Assembly (NCBI GenBank): GCA_020444775.1 | Contig: JAGRHX010000407.1 | Span: 1-5,770 of the forward strand | From: Gammaproteobacteria bacterium | Lineage (GTDB): Bacteria; Pseudomonadota; Gammaproteobacteria; HK1 | Direction: 5' to 3' | Length of the DNA: 5,770 nt | Shown: piece after piece, positions 1 to 5,770 of the stretch | Numbering within the stretch: the first letter of the stretch is position 1 | Layout: each line of letters starts with the position of its first letter | Notes under the pieces: model-generated | Database searches by the model: none | What the model was told of the DNA's origin: nothing | The model's input: the letters and a program-made list of their open reading frames with translations, nothing else | Made by a program: the position numbers and the translations under genes

Positions 1-708
1 GAGCCGATGACCTCGCTCAATCCCGTCATGACCATCGGCGGCCAGATCGCCGAGGCTGTGCGACTCCACCAGAAGGTCTCGCGTCGCGCCGCGCTGGCGC
101 GGGCTGCGGAGATGCTCGATCTGGTGCGTATACCTGACGTACGGCGTCGCCTGTCCGAGTACCCGCATCAGCTGTCGGGTGGTATGCGCCAGCGTGTGAT
201 GATCGCGATGGCATTGGCTTGCGATCCGCAGGTGTTGATTGCCGATGAGCCGACCACCGCGCTTGATGTGACCATACAGGCGCAGATCCTCGAGCTGATG
301 GTCGATCTTCAAGAGCGCACCGGCACGGCAATCGTGTTGATCACGCACGACCTGGGCGTGATTGCCGAGGCCGCGCAGCGAGTGGTCGTGCTGTATGCCG
401 GGCGCAAGGTGGAGGAGGCAGGTGTCGAGGCGCTCTTCCGTACGCCGCTGCACCCGTACACGGTGGGGCTGATGGGCTCCATGCCGGCGGTCAATCAGGT
501 GCACGGCGGTGGGGTCAGGGTACGCTTGCGTGAAATTCCCGGGATGGTTCCAGCGCTCAATGCATTGCCACCGGGGTGCCGATTCGCGGACCGCTGTGCG
601 CTCGCCAGCGAGCGCTGCAGACTGGAGGACCCACCACTGGAGCACTATGGGGACGATCACCTGGCAGCCTGCTGGCACGCCGGCCAGGCTCAAGGGGACC
701 AGTCATGA
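1..708 (+). CDS. ABC transporter ATP-binding protein, DppD/OppD type (5' end cut by window)
   Basis: Cytoplasmic ATPase of a peptide/opine/nickel-class ABC importer; it would hydrolyse ATP to drive uptake through permeases not in view. Reading frame 1 is open from base 1. The first residues, EPMTSLNPV, are the Q-loop region of this family, so roughly the first 90 residues, including Walker A, lie left of the window. Counting the first visible Glu as 1: ABC signature LSGGMRQR at 58-65, Walker B VLIADEP at 78-84 with catalytic Glu83, D-loop TALD, and H-loop His116 (ITHD). The family's C-terminal extension follows (LHPYT at 150-154). It carries four cysteines at 193, 199, 206 and 224 (CX5CX6CX17C), the pattern associated with a [4Fe-4S] cluster in Dpp/Opp ATPases. 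The stop overlaps the start of the next ATPase by 4 bases, indicating translational coupling. The family is clear; the transported substrate is unknown. Confidence 0.97.
   Translation, partial: EPMTSLNPVMTIGGQIAEAVRLHQKVSRRAALARAAEMLDLVRIPDVRRRLSEYPHQLSGGMRQRVMIAMALACDPQVLIADEPTTALDVTIQAQILELMVDLQERTGTAIVLITHDLGVIAEAAQRVVVLYAGRKVEEAGVEALFRTPLHPYTVGLMGSMPAVNQVHGGGVRVRLREIPGMVPALNALPPGCRFADRCALASERCRLEDPPLEHYGDDHLAACWHAGQAQGDQS
692..698 (+). promoter_or_regulatory. Ribosome binding site for the second ABC ATPase
   Basis: AAGGGGA lies 6 bases before the ATG at 705, inside the 3' end of the upstream ATPase gene. It fixes the start at 705 rather than at the earlier in-frame ATG at 576, which would add 43 residues unlike the family and overlap the upstream gene by over 130 bases. 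Confidence 0.75.
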
Positions 709-1754
709 CCGAGCGCGTGACCAGCACCGCAAAGGCGTCGTCGAGACCGCCCTTGCTCGAGGTCGACGGTCTGAAGATGCACTACCGGCTCACCGGCGGG
801 GTGTTCGGCCGCACGCGTGGCTTCGTGCAGGCTGTTGACGGTATCAGCTTCGAGCTCGCTCAGGGTGAGACCTTGGGACTCGTCGGTGAGAGTGGCTGCG
901 GCAAATCGACCGCGGGAAAAGCGATACTGCGTCTGGTCGAGCCGACGGCCGGCACCGTGCGGCTGGGCGGTGTCGACGTCACGCGGCTTTCGGCACGGGA
1001 GCTGCGTGCGCAACGGCGGCGCATGCAGGTTGTATTTCAGGACCCGTACTCTTCTTTGAATCCCAAGGCTCGGGCGGGGGACATCGTCGCCGAGCCCTTC
1101 ATCAACTATGGTATGCTCGACAGGCGCGGACGGCGACAACGTACTGCGGAGCTGTTTGCCCGCGTGGGACTGCGTCCTGAGCAGATGAGTCGGTATGCGC
1201 ACGAGTTCTCCGGCGGTCAACGCCAACGCCTGGGAATCGCGCGGGCGCTTGCTCTGGATCCGGACCTGATAATCGCCGACGAGCCTGTATCTGCGCTGGA
1301 TGTGTCGGTGCAGGCACAAGTCATCAATCTATTCGTCAGCCTGCAGGAGGAACTCGGGCTCGCCTACTTGTTCATTGCCCACGACCTGGCGGTGGTCAGG
1401 CATATCTCGCATCGGGTGGCGGTCATGTATCTCGGACGTATCGTCGAGACCGCGCCTACCGAGACGTTGTTCAACGAGCCCCTGCACCCCTATACGCAGG
1501 CACTGCTGGCCGCTGCACCATCGCCCGATCCGACGCGACGCCGCCAGCGAGTAGTGCTTACGGGGGACGTGCCCAGCCCCATCTCGCCGCCACCGGGATG
1601 TCGCTTTCATACTCGCTGCCCGCTGGCATTCGACAGGTGTCGGGTCGATGACCCGCCACTTCGGAGCTTTGACCATGGGCGTTCGGTTGCCTGTCATCTG
1701 CATCAATCGGCATCCGCCGCCGACACCATCGCCGCAGCACCGCCATCTCGCTGA
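705..1754 (+). CDS. ABC transporter ATP-binding protein, DppF/OppF type
   Basis: Second cytoplasmic ATPase of the same importer, 349 residues, a normal length for DppF/OppF. It should pair with the upstream DppD-type subunit to form the ATP-hydrolysing heterodimer. Visible motifs: Walker [10 protein letters not shown] at 61-69, Q-loop Gln112 in [12 protein letters not shown], signature FSGGQRQR at 168-175, Walker B LIIADEP at 188-194 with catalytic Glu193, D-loop SALD at 196-199, and H-loop His226 (IAHD). The oligopeptide-transporter C-terminal extension follows (LHPYT at 260-264). Cysteines 299, 305, 312 and 330 repeat the CX5CX6CX17C spacing seen in the partner, the pattern linked to a [4Fe-4S] cluster. 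The start at 705 is chosen from the ATGA overlap and the Shine-Dalgarno site. The family supports peptides, opines, nickel, glutathione or oligosaccharides as substrates, and nothing here chooses between them. Confidence 0.97.
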   Translation: MTERVTSTAKASSRPPLLEVDGLKMHYRLTGGVFGRTRGFVQAVDGISFELAQGETLGLVGESGCGKSTAGKAILRLVEPTAGTVRLGGVDVTRLSARELRAQRRRMQVVFQDPYSSLNPKARAGDIVAEPFINYGMLDRRGRRQRTAELFARVGLRPEQMSRYAHEFSGGQRQRLGIARALALDPDLIIADEPVSALDVSVQAQVINLFVSLQEELGLAYLFIAHDLAVVRHISHRVAVMYLGRIVETAPTETLFNEPLHPYTQALLAAAPSPDPTRRRQRVVLTGDVPSPISPPPGCRFHTRCPLAFDRCRVDDPPLRSFDHGRSVACHLHQSASAADTIAAAPPSR

Positions 1755-1800
1755 ATCGACCCTGGCACGTTGGAGCGTCGCCACCTTACCCGTTCATCGT

Positions 1801-1805
1801 GAGGG
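1801..1805 (+). promoter_or_regulatory. Ribosome binding site deciding the GTG start of the LacI-family gene
   Basis: GAGGG sits 6 bases before GTG 1812. It supports this start over the in-frame GTG at 1869, which would begin right at the helix-turn-helix and has no comparable purine-rich leader. No convincing promoter or LacI-type operator is visible in the 57-base gap 1755-1811, so read-through from the ATPase genes is possible. Confidence 0.6.
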
Positions 1806-1811
1806 CAGACG

Positions 1812-2900
1812 GTGAGTGGCTCGCAACTGGGCCGAAGAGCGCCTCGGGTGCCGCGCCGGCATAGTCAGGTGACGCTGGCAGACGTGGCAGCGGCGGCCAA
1901 TGTGTCACCCGCAACGGTTTCGCGCGCGCTCAATCAGCCCGAGCTGGTGCGACCGGAGGTGCTGGAGCGCATCCAGGAGAAGATCTCGACCATTGGCTAC
2001 GTGCCGCATGGCCCGGCCCGGACCCTCGCCTCGCGACGCTCGAGGACCTTCGGCGCAATCGTCCCATCTCTCAAGTGGGCGTTCTTCGCCGATACCATCG
2101 ATGCTTTCCAGTCACAGCTCGAGCAGTCGGGTTATGTGATGCTGCTGACGACCTCCGAGTACGACCCGAAGCGTGAGCTGTTGCGAGCTCGCGCGCTCAT
2201 CGAACGCGGTGTGGATGGTCTGATGCTGGTTGGTCACAAGCGCCCGAGCGAGCTCTACGAGCTGCTGCTACGGAGCCGGATTCCGTTCATCAACGCCTGG
2301 GCGACCCGTCGTGACACCCCCTATCCAGCGGTCGGTATAGACCATACTGCGGCCGGGGAGATGAGCGCGCGGCATCTGCTTTCACTGGGGCATCGTGATA
2401 TCGCCGTGATCATCGGGCAGCCGGAGGGCAATGACCGCGTGCAAGGGCGCCTGGCCGGCGTGCGCCGAGCCTTGAAGACCTGTGGCGTGGAGTTACGGCC
2501 AGAGCGGCTGATCTACAAGGACTACACCATCGACGCCGCGCGCCAGGGCTTGCGTGAGCTGCTCGCTCATGGCGACGCGCCTACGGCCGTGTTCTGCGGC
2601 AACGATGTGCTGGCCTGCGGCGTGCTCTTCGAGTGTCAGCGTTTGGGGATTGCGGTGCCCGAGCAGCTGTCCATCCTGGGTTTTGGCGACAATGAGATTG
2701 CTCGCGAGACCGTGCCGGCGCTGACCACCTTGCGTGGCGCCCGTGCCGAGATCGGGCGTCTGGCCGCGGAGTATCTGCTTGCTCGCGTGGACGGGATGGA
2801 GATCGAACTGCCCGAGGTCCTGGACATGGAGCTCATCGTGCGCGGCTCGACCGCGCCACCGCGCGCGCAACAAGCGCCCGTCGTGGTGTCAGGCCGCTGA
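1812..2900 (+). CDS. LacI-family transcriptional regulator
   Basis: DNA-binding regulator of 362 residues, slightly longer than the usual 330-350 because of a basic, Arg-rich N-terminal tail (residues 1-19) and a short C-terminal tail. Helix-turn-helix at about 20-41 (TLADVAAAANVSPATVSRAL), then the family's IGYVPHGPARTLASRRS region with the hinge helix at about 66-77; Leu72 matches the leucine that wedges into the operator's central CG step. The periplasmic-binding-protein-like effector domain starts at FGAIVPSL (80-87). It includes HRDIAVI at 194-200, the R-x-x-G-x-x-x-A-L segment at 213-221, and a CGNDVLACGVLFECQRLGI stretch (262-280) that resembles the gluconate repressor GntR of E. coli. 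The recognition helix S-P-ATVSR resembles those of GalR and CcpA, which predicts operators of the TGNAANCGNTTNCA kind; one such site precedes the CoA-transferase gene. The ligand is unknown; a sugar acid is one possibility from the GntR resemblance. It is codirectional with the ATPase genes and convergent with the CoA-transferase gene. Confidence 0.96.
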   Translation: MSGSQLGRRAPRVPRRHSQVTLADVAAAANVSPATVSRALNQPELVRPEVLERIQEKISTIGYVPHGPARTLASRRSRTFGAIVPSLKWAFFADTIDAFQSQLEQSGYVMLLTTSEYDPKRELLRARALIERGVDGLMLVGHKRPSELYELLLRSRIPFINAWATRRDTPYPAVGIDHTAAGEMSARHLLSLGHRDIAVIIGQPEGNDRVQGRLAGVRRALKTCGVELRPERLIYKDYTIDAARQGLRELLAHGDAPTAVFCGNDVLACGVLFECQRLGIAVPEQLSILGFGDNEIARETVPALTTLRGARAEIGRLAAEYLLARVDGMEIELPEVLDMELIVRGSTAPPRAQQAPVVVSGR

Positions 2901-2927
2901 GCACTACGCAGGCCGCGCGAGGCTCAG
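2897..2927. other. Inverted repeat spanning the two convergent stop codons
   Basis: CTGAGC at 2897-2902 and GCTCAG at 2922-2927 form a perfect 6-base inverted repeat with a 19-base GC-rich spacer. Each arm overlaps one of the two facing TGA codons. Only 23 bases separate the genes, so a bidirectional terminator would have to be here. The stem is short, the loop long, and no clear U-tract follows on either strand, so terminator function is doubtful. Confidence 0.2.
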
Positions 2928-5533
2928 ATTATGTTGTCCTCGGCAAGCCTTGCAATTGCGGCGGACGAGTAGCCGAGCAACTCGCCGAGCACGTACTCGT
3001 TGTCCTCGCCATAGCATGGGGCGCCGCGGTCGAACGGTCCGCCGATGTACGCAGGTGATGCGCTGAGCTTCATGGGCAGCTCCGGAACGGGCCAGGTGCC
3101 GATCTTGCTGCCGGTCACCTCTGTCAGCCAATCGAGTGCGCGCAGCTGTGGATCGTTGTCGCAACGATCTTCGGCGTTCTGGCAGACACCAGCCGGCACT
3201 CCGGCCTGCTGTAGCCGATGCATGCAGTCATAATCCTGCTGAGCGCGAGTCCAGCTCGCCAAGGCCTGATCCAGGGCATCCTGATGGGTCAACCGCCCTT
3301 CCAGGCTCGCAAAGCGGGGATCGCGGGCCCAGTCCGGGTGACCGGCCACGGTGCAAAGCGCTGACCACTGTCGTTCGTCGAAGCAGGCGATCGCAATCCA
3401 ACGGTCGACGCCTTGTGTCGGGTAGGCTCCGTGCGGGGCAGCTGGCTTGTATGGGGATCGATTGCCGTATCGAGTCCAGGCCTGGCCGTTGGCGTAATAA
3501 TCCAGTATCGGCGCACCGGCCAGGAAGATGCCGGATTCGCACTGCGAGGAATCGATCCACTGGCCTTGTCCGGTGCGGTCGCGGTGATACAGCGCGCCAA
3601 TGATGGCCAGCGCGAATCCGTAGGCGCCAATCCAGTCGAGGTACGAATAACCCCAGCCGACCGGCATGGCGGGCTCGGGCAGTCCAGACATATGGGACAT
3701 ACCGGCAAACGAGGCGGCCACAGGTCCTACGGTCCTGAAACGCCCGTAGGTGCCGAAGCTGCCCATACCTGATTGCTGCACATAGATGATGTCCGGTTTG
3801 ATGGACTTCATCACGTCGTAACCCAGACCGAGGCGATCCAAGACGCCTGGCGAGAAGCCCTCCGCGACCACGTCGGAAATGGCGATCAGCTTCTTTGCGA
3901 TCTCGAGTCCCTGGGGGTGACGTACGTTCAGCGACAGGCCGCGCTTGCCAGAGTTCTTGTTGTGGAATTGTCCACCCATGTTGGGGTCGTTGACCGGCGG
4001 CAACGGCGCCGTCGCATTGCGGCGCATCTCTCGGCCACCTACCGGCGCCATCGCGGCAAAGCGTGTGTCGGGGTTCTCCTTCCATTCGACCTTGATGCTC
4101 TCGGCGCCGAGCGCGGCGGCGAATCGAGTGCCTCCGGCCGAGGCCAGAAACCAGGAGAAGTCGAAGATGCGAATCCCCTGTAGCGGAAACGGTCTACCAT
4201 CGGGCGTGCGACGTCGAGGCTTCCTGACGTCGGACCGGTCCGAGTCGGCAACCGAGATGCGCGGTGGTTCGATGCGATTCAGGACGGCGTGGGTGTGCTC
4301 GCCCAGTAGCGGAGCGCGTGTGCCGATCTGCCAGCTGGTCGCCGTGCTACGCCATTTGCTCACAGGGTAGCGTAAGGTGCGACCGATCTCCGGGTGTGGA
4401 ATATCGGCAAAGGTTCCGCGTTTGAGCCAGTGAGGGTCTTCTGCGTTCTCGTGCGGCTTGCGTAATGGCGCCCACAGCAGGCCTGCATCTTGTGCCTCGC
4501 GCCAGGGTAGATTGTCGTAGCAGTGCGCGCGGACAAACCGCTGGATGACCTCCAGGGCGTGAGCAGTGGCCTCATCGCTGGCGCCGGATCCGGGCACGTT
4601 ACGCGCATGCCGTTCGCCGCCTGTCTGTGGTGCTTGCAGGTCCGCCGCCATGTCGAAGCGATCCAGGAACGGCACCAGCTTGCCCTTGTCGGTCGCCGAG
4701 GCACCCCAGGACATCATCCACCGCCCGTCCTTGGTATGGCAGATCGTCGGTACTCGAGACGGTTTCTCGTTGGCGTGCCGGCAGGTCTGCCGGTAGATGG
4801 GGACGCGCCGCATGATCCACGACATCACGTCGAGCTCGGTATTCTTCGACACGGCCTCGTGCACCGCGCAGGCGATCTCCTGTCCCTCGCCGGTGTGATG
4901 ACGGTGTATGAGCGCGGCTACGATGCCGATCGCCAGCTGTTCACCCGCGATGTGATAGGCGTGCCAGACCTGTGGCGCCATCGGCGGGAGGTCGTATCGA
5001 CCGTCAGGTGCGGCATCGTAACCGCAATTCATCATCACCCCGCCGAGTGCCAGGTGGACGAGGTCCGAGCCGAGGTAGTCCTTCCACGGCCCGTCGTCCC
5101 CGAAGGCGGTCATACGCGCGACGATGAGCTCTGGATGGCGGTCGGAGGGCGTCTGGTCATACAGTCCGAAGCGATTCGCCAGGCGTTCACTGCTACCGTC
5201 CAGCACGACGTCGACGCTACCCAGCAGCCGCTCGAACGTGCTCCGATCGCTTGGGTTGTCCGGGTCCAGGATCACCGAGCGTTTGGCGCGATTGTAGGTC
5301 CAGAAGAACAGCGATTTCTCGGGATCGGCCTCGCCCCTGTAAAACGGTCCGATTCGACGGGTAGCGCTGCCGCCCGGCGGCTCGATCTTGATGACCTCCG
5401 CGCCGAGGCCCGCCAACAGCAGACCGCAGTACTCGGCCAGCTCGTCGGCAAGCTCAATCACCCGCAGGCCCGCCAACATACCGGGCTTCAGCCGGGCCTG
5501 TGCCTGCCCTTCGTGCTGTTCTGATTCAGCCAC
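2924..5533 (-). CDS. Tandem two-domain class III (CaiB/BaiF) CoA-transferase
   Basis: Cytoplasmic enzyme predicted to move CoA between carboxylic acids. At 869 residues it is about twice the usual 400, because two CoA-transferase III domains are fused. Domain 1 (about 20-420) starts with the family opening GLRVIELADELAEYCGLLLA, then LGAEVIKIEPPGG (43-55), NRAKRSVILD and TGEGQEIACAVHEAV. Domain 2 (about 450-865) starts at LQGIRIFDFSWFLAS, then LGAESIKVEW, NSGKRGLSLNVRHPQG, DVVAEGFSPGVLDRLGLGYD and TGQGQWIDSSQCESG. A polar, Arg-rich linker (about 421-449) joins them. By eye, Glu226 and Glu666 occupy the position of catalytic Asp169 of formyl-CoA transferase; the exact alignment is uncertain. 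Start GTG at 5533 follows GGGAGGG. The domain order resembles the DMSP CoA-transferase/lyase DddD (also two fused CaiB domains, about 830-840 residues), but I cannot show that identity; the substrate is unknown. It lies downstream of a LacI-type operator. Confidence 0.95.
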   Translation of the reverse strand: MAESEQHEGQAQARLKPGMLAGLRVIELADELAEYCGLLLAGLGAEVIKIEPPGGSATRRIGPFYRGEADPEKSLFFWTYNRAKRSVILDPDNPSDRSTFERLLGSVDVVLDGSSERLANRFGLYDQTPSDRHPELIVARMTAFGDDGPWKDYLGSDLVHLALGGVMMNCGYDAAPDGRYDLPPMAPQVWHAYHIAGEQLAIGIVAALIHRHHTGEGQEIACAVHEAVSKNTELDVMSWIMRRVPIYRQTCRHANEKPSRVPTICHTKDGRWMMSWGASATDKGKLVPFLDRFDMAADLQAPQTGGERHARNVPGSGASDEATAHALEVIQRFVRAHCYDNLPWREAQDAGLLWAPLRKPHENAEDPHWLKRGTFADIPHPEIGRTLRYPVSKWRSTATSWQIGTRAPLLGEHTHAVLNRIEPPRISVADSDRSDVRKPRRRTPDGRPFPLQGIRIFDFSWFLASAGGTRFAAALGAESIKVEWKENPDTRFAAMAPVGGREMRRNATAPLPPVNDPNMGGQFHNKNSGKRGLSLNVRHPQGLEIAKKLIAISDVVAEGFSPGVLDRLGLGYDVMKSIKPDIIYVQQSGMGSFGTYGRFRTVGPVAASFAGMSHMSGLPEPAMPVGWGYSYLDWIGAYGFALAIIGALYHRDRTGQGQWIDSSQCESGIFLAGAPILDYYANGQAWTRYGNRSPYKPAAPHGAYPTQGVDRWIAIACFDERQWSALCTVAGHPDWARDPRFASLEGRLTHQDALDQALASWTRAQQDYDCMHRLQQAGVPAGVCQNAEDRCDNDPQLRALDWLTEVTGSKIGTWPVPELPMKLSASPAYIGGPFDRGAPCYGEDNEYVLGELLGYSSAAIARLAEDNII

Positions 5534-5537
5534 CGTG

Positions 5538-5544
5538 CCCTCCC
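5538..5544 (-). promoter_or_regulatory. Ribosome binding site deciding the GTG start of the CoA-transferase
   Basis: On the minus strand GGGAGGG ends 4 bases before GTG (5533-5531), placing its GGGAG core at normal distance. The nearby minus-strand ATG at 5549-5547 is out of frame, so GTG is the best start. Confidence 0.7.
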
Positions 5545-5596
5545 GTCATGCTGCTCATCCGCTGTGGCCTGCACGCGATAGACCGTGCCTGTACCG

Positions 5597-5626
5597 AATG
5601 TAAGCGCTTTCATCGGGCCGCGTCCA
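5597..5626 (-). promoter_or_regulatory. Possible sigma-70-type promoter of the CoA-transferase gene
   Basis: On the minus strand TGGACG (5626-5621, 4 of 6 matches to TTGACA) is followed after 18 bases by TACATT (5602-5597, 4 of 6 matches to TATAAT). A transcript would start near 5590 and have a leader of roughly 57 bases. The LacI-type operator covers part of the spacer and most of the -10 box, which is where a repressor would block RNA polymerase. The boxes are weak matches and were found by eye. Confidence 0.35.
5598..5613. promoter_or_regulatory. LacI-family operator between the CoA-transferase and the right-edge gene
   Basis: ATGTAAGCGCTTTCAT is a 16-base palindrome with a single mismatched pair (5601/5610) and the central CG step typical of LacI-family operators. 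Its core TGTAAGCGCTTTCA (5599-5612) fits both TGNAANCGNTTNCA and the CcpA-site pattern TGWAANCGNTNWCA at every defined base. It lies 64-80 bases upstream of the CoA-transferase start and about 110 bases upstream of the possible divergent start at 5724. I found no second match in the window. The LacI-family protein at 1812-2900 is the natural candidate to bind it. Confidence 0.7.
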
Positions 5627-5710
5627 CCAATCCGATCCGCCCATGACTGCCGCGCGTGCCCGTGGCATTCATGGGTGTTCGGATGGGCGCGGACATTCGT
5701 CCTGTCGACC

Positions 5711-5715
5711 GAGGG
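5711..5715 (+). promoter_or_regulatory. Possible ribosome binding site for the right-edge gene
   Basis: GAGGG lies 8 bases before GTG 5724 and resembles the purine-rich sites used by the two other GTG-started genes here. It is the main reason for choosing this start over the in-frame ATG at 5643. Confidence 0.35.
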
Positions 5716-5723
5716 CCGGTGTT

Positions 5724-5770
5724 GTGTTCCGGTACCGAGTCTTGGTACTGGGGCTCTTTACTGGGGCTCT
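5724..5770 (+). CDS. Possible 5' end of a divergent membrane or exported protein gene (cut by window)
   Basis: From GTG 5724 the frame is open to the window edge and reads MFRYRVLVLGLFTGA. A short basic start followed by a hydrophobic run fits either the first transmembrane helix of a transporter (MFS proteins often begin this way) or a signal peptide. A GAGGG site lies 8 bases upstream. The frame is open back to a TAA at 5601, with an ATG at 5643, but the extra residues are rich in Arg, Ser, Cys and Gly and look non-coding, so the GTG is preferred. If real, the gene is divergent from the CoA-transferase and shares the control region holding the LacI-type operator. Only 15 full codons are visible, so family assignment is a guess. 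Confidence 0.35.
   Translation, partial: MFRYRVLVLGLFTGA
5729..5751 (+). other. Hairpin just after the possible GTG start at the right edge
   Basis: CCGGTACC (5729-5736) pairs with GGTACTGG (5744-5751) as an 8-base-pair stem with one G-U pair and a 7-base loop (GAGTCTT). No U-tract follows, so it is a poor terminator. In a rightward mRNA it would fold within the first codons of the possible gene. Confidence 0.35.
5746..5770 (+). repeat. Two-copy direct repeat at the window edge
   Basis: TACTGGGGCTCT occurs at 5746-5757 and again at 5759-5770, identical and separated by one T, a 13-base period. The second copy ends at the window boundary, so more copies could follow. The period is not a multiple of three, so a copy-number change would shift the frame of the possible gene starting at 5724. 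Confidence 0.6.

Noticed and set aside
576..704. Upstream in-frame extension of the second ABC ATPase from ATG 576
   Set aside because: The added residues do not resemble the family, and the ATG at 705 has a good Shine-Dalgarno site and the ATGA overlap common in such operons.
690..1319. A 209-codon open frame on the minus strand across the second ABC ATPase
   Set aside because: The opposite strand encodes Walker A, signature and Walker B motifs; this frame has only low-complexity, unfamiliar sequence.
1755..1811. Promoter or operator for the LacI-family gene in the gap after the ATPases
   Set aside because: TTGGAG followed by GTTCAT is too weak a promoter match, and no palindrome with a central CG is present.
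3228..4085. A 285-codon minus-strand frame inside the CoA-transferase gene
   Set aside because: It is a frame-shifted shadow rich in Arg, Pro and Ser, while the main frame carries the family motifs without interruption.
4523..5524. A 333-codon open frame on the plus strand opposite the CoA-transferase gene
   Set aside because: It is antisense to a clearly conserved domain, has no recognisable motif, and long antisense frames are expected in G+C-rich coding DNA.
5671..5770. Alternative plus-strand frame from ATG 5671 to the window edge
   Set aside because: It lacks a ribosome binding site and its residues do not look like a protein start; the GTG 5724 frame is the better candidate.
1..5770. 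CRISPR arrays, tRNA or rRNA genes, insertion sequences
   Set aside because: No spaced repeats, cloverleaf, rRNA motif, transposase or terminal inverted repeats were seen; the DNA is almost fully explained by protein genes.

Overview
The window looks like part of a catabolic or uptake locus from a G+C-rich bacterium, most likely a proteobacterium. That guess rests on GC-rich third codon positions, Shine-Dalgarno-led ATG and GTG starts, and the protein families present; no taxonomic marker is in view. GC content and codon usage were judged by eye, not computed.

Layout: (1) 1-708 (+) is the 3' part of a DppD/OppD-type ABC transporter ATPase, cut by the left window edge. (2) 705-1754 (+) is its DppF/OppF-type partner, overlapping by an ATGA stop/start. 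(3) 1812-2900 (+) is a GTG-started LacI-family transcriptional regulator, 57 bp downstream and possibly in the same transcript. (4) 2924-5533 (-) is convergent and encodes an 869-residue protein made of two tandem class III (CaiB/BaiF) CoA-transferase domains. (5) 5534-5723 is an intergenic control region with a near-palindromic LacI-family operator overlapping a plausible promoter for the CoA-transferase. (6) 5724-5770 (+) is a possible start of a divergent gene for a membrane or exported protein, cut by the right edge.

How the parts may work together: the two ATPases would power a peptide/nickel/opine-class importer whose permeases and binding protein lie to the left, outside the window. 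The CoA-transferase would activate a carboxylic acid by moving CoA onto it. The LacI-type protein has an -ATVSR- recognition helix like those of GalR and CcpA, and the site TGTAAGCGCTTTCA upstream of the CoA-transferase fits the GalR/CcpA-type pattern TGNAANCGNTTNCA exactly. The simplest reading is ligand-controlled uptake plus CoA-activation, with the LacI protein repressing the CoA-transferase and perhaps the divergent gene. The substrate cannot be read from the sequence. The link between transporter and enzyme is inferred from proximity and the operator match.
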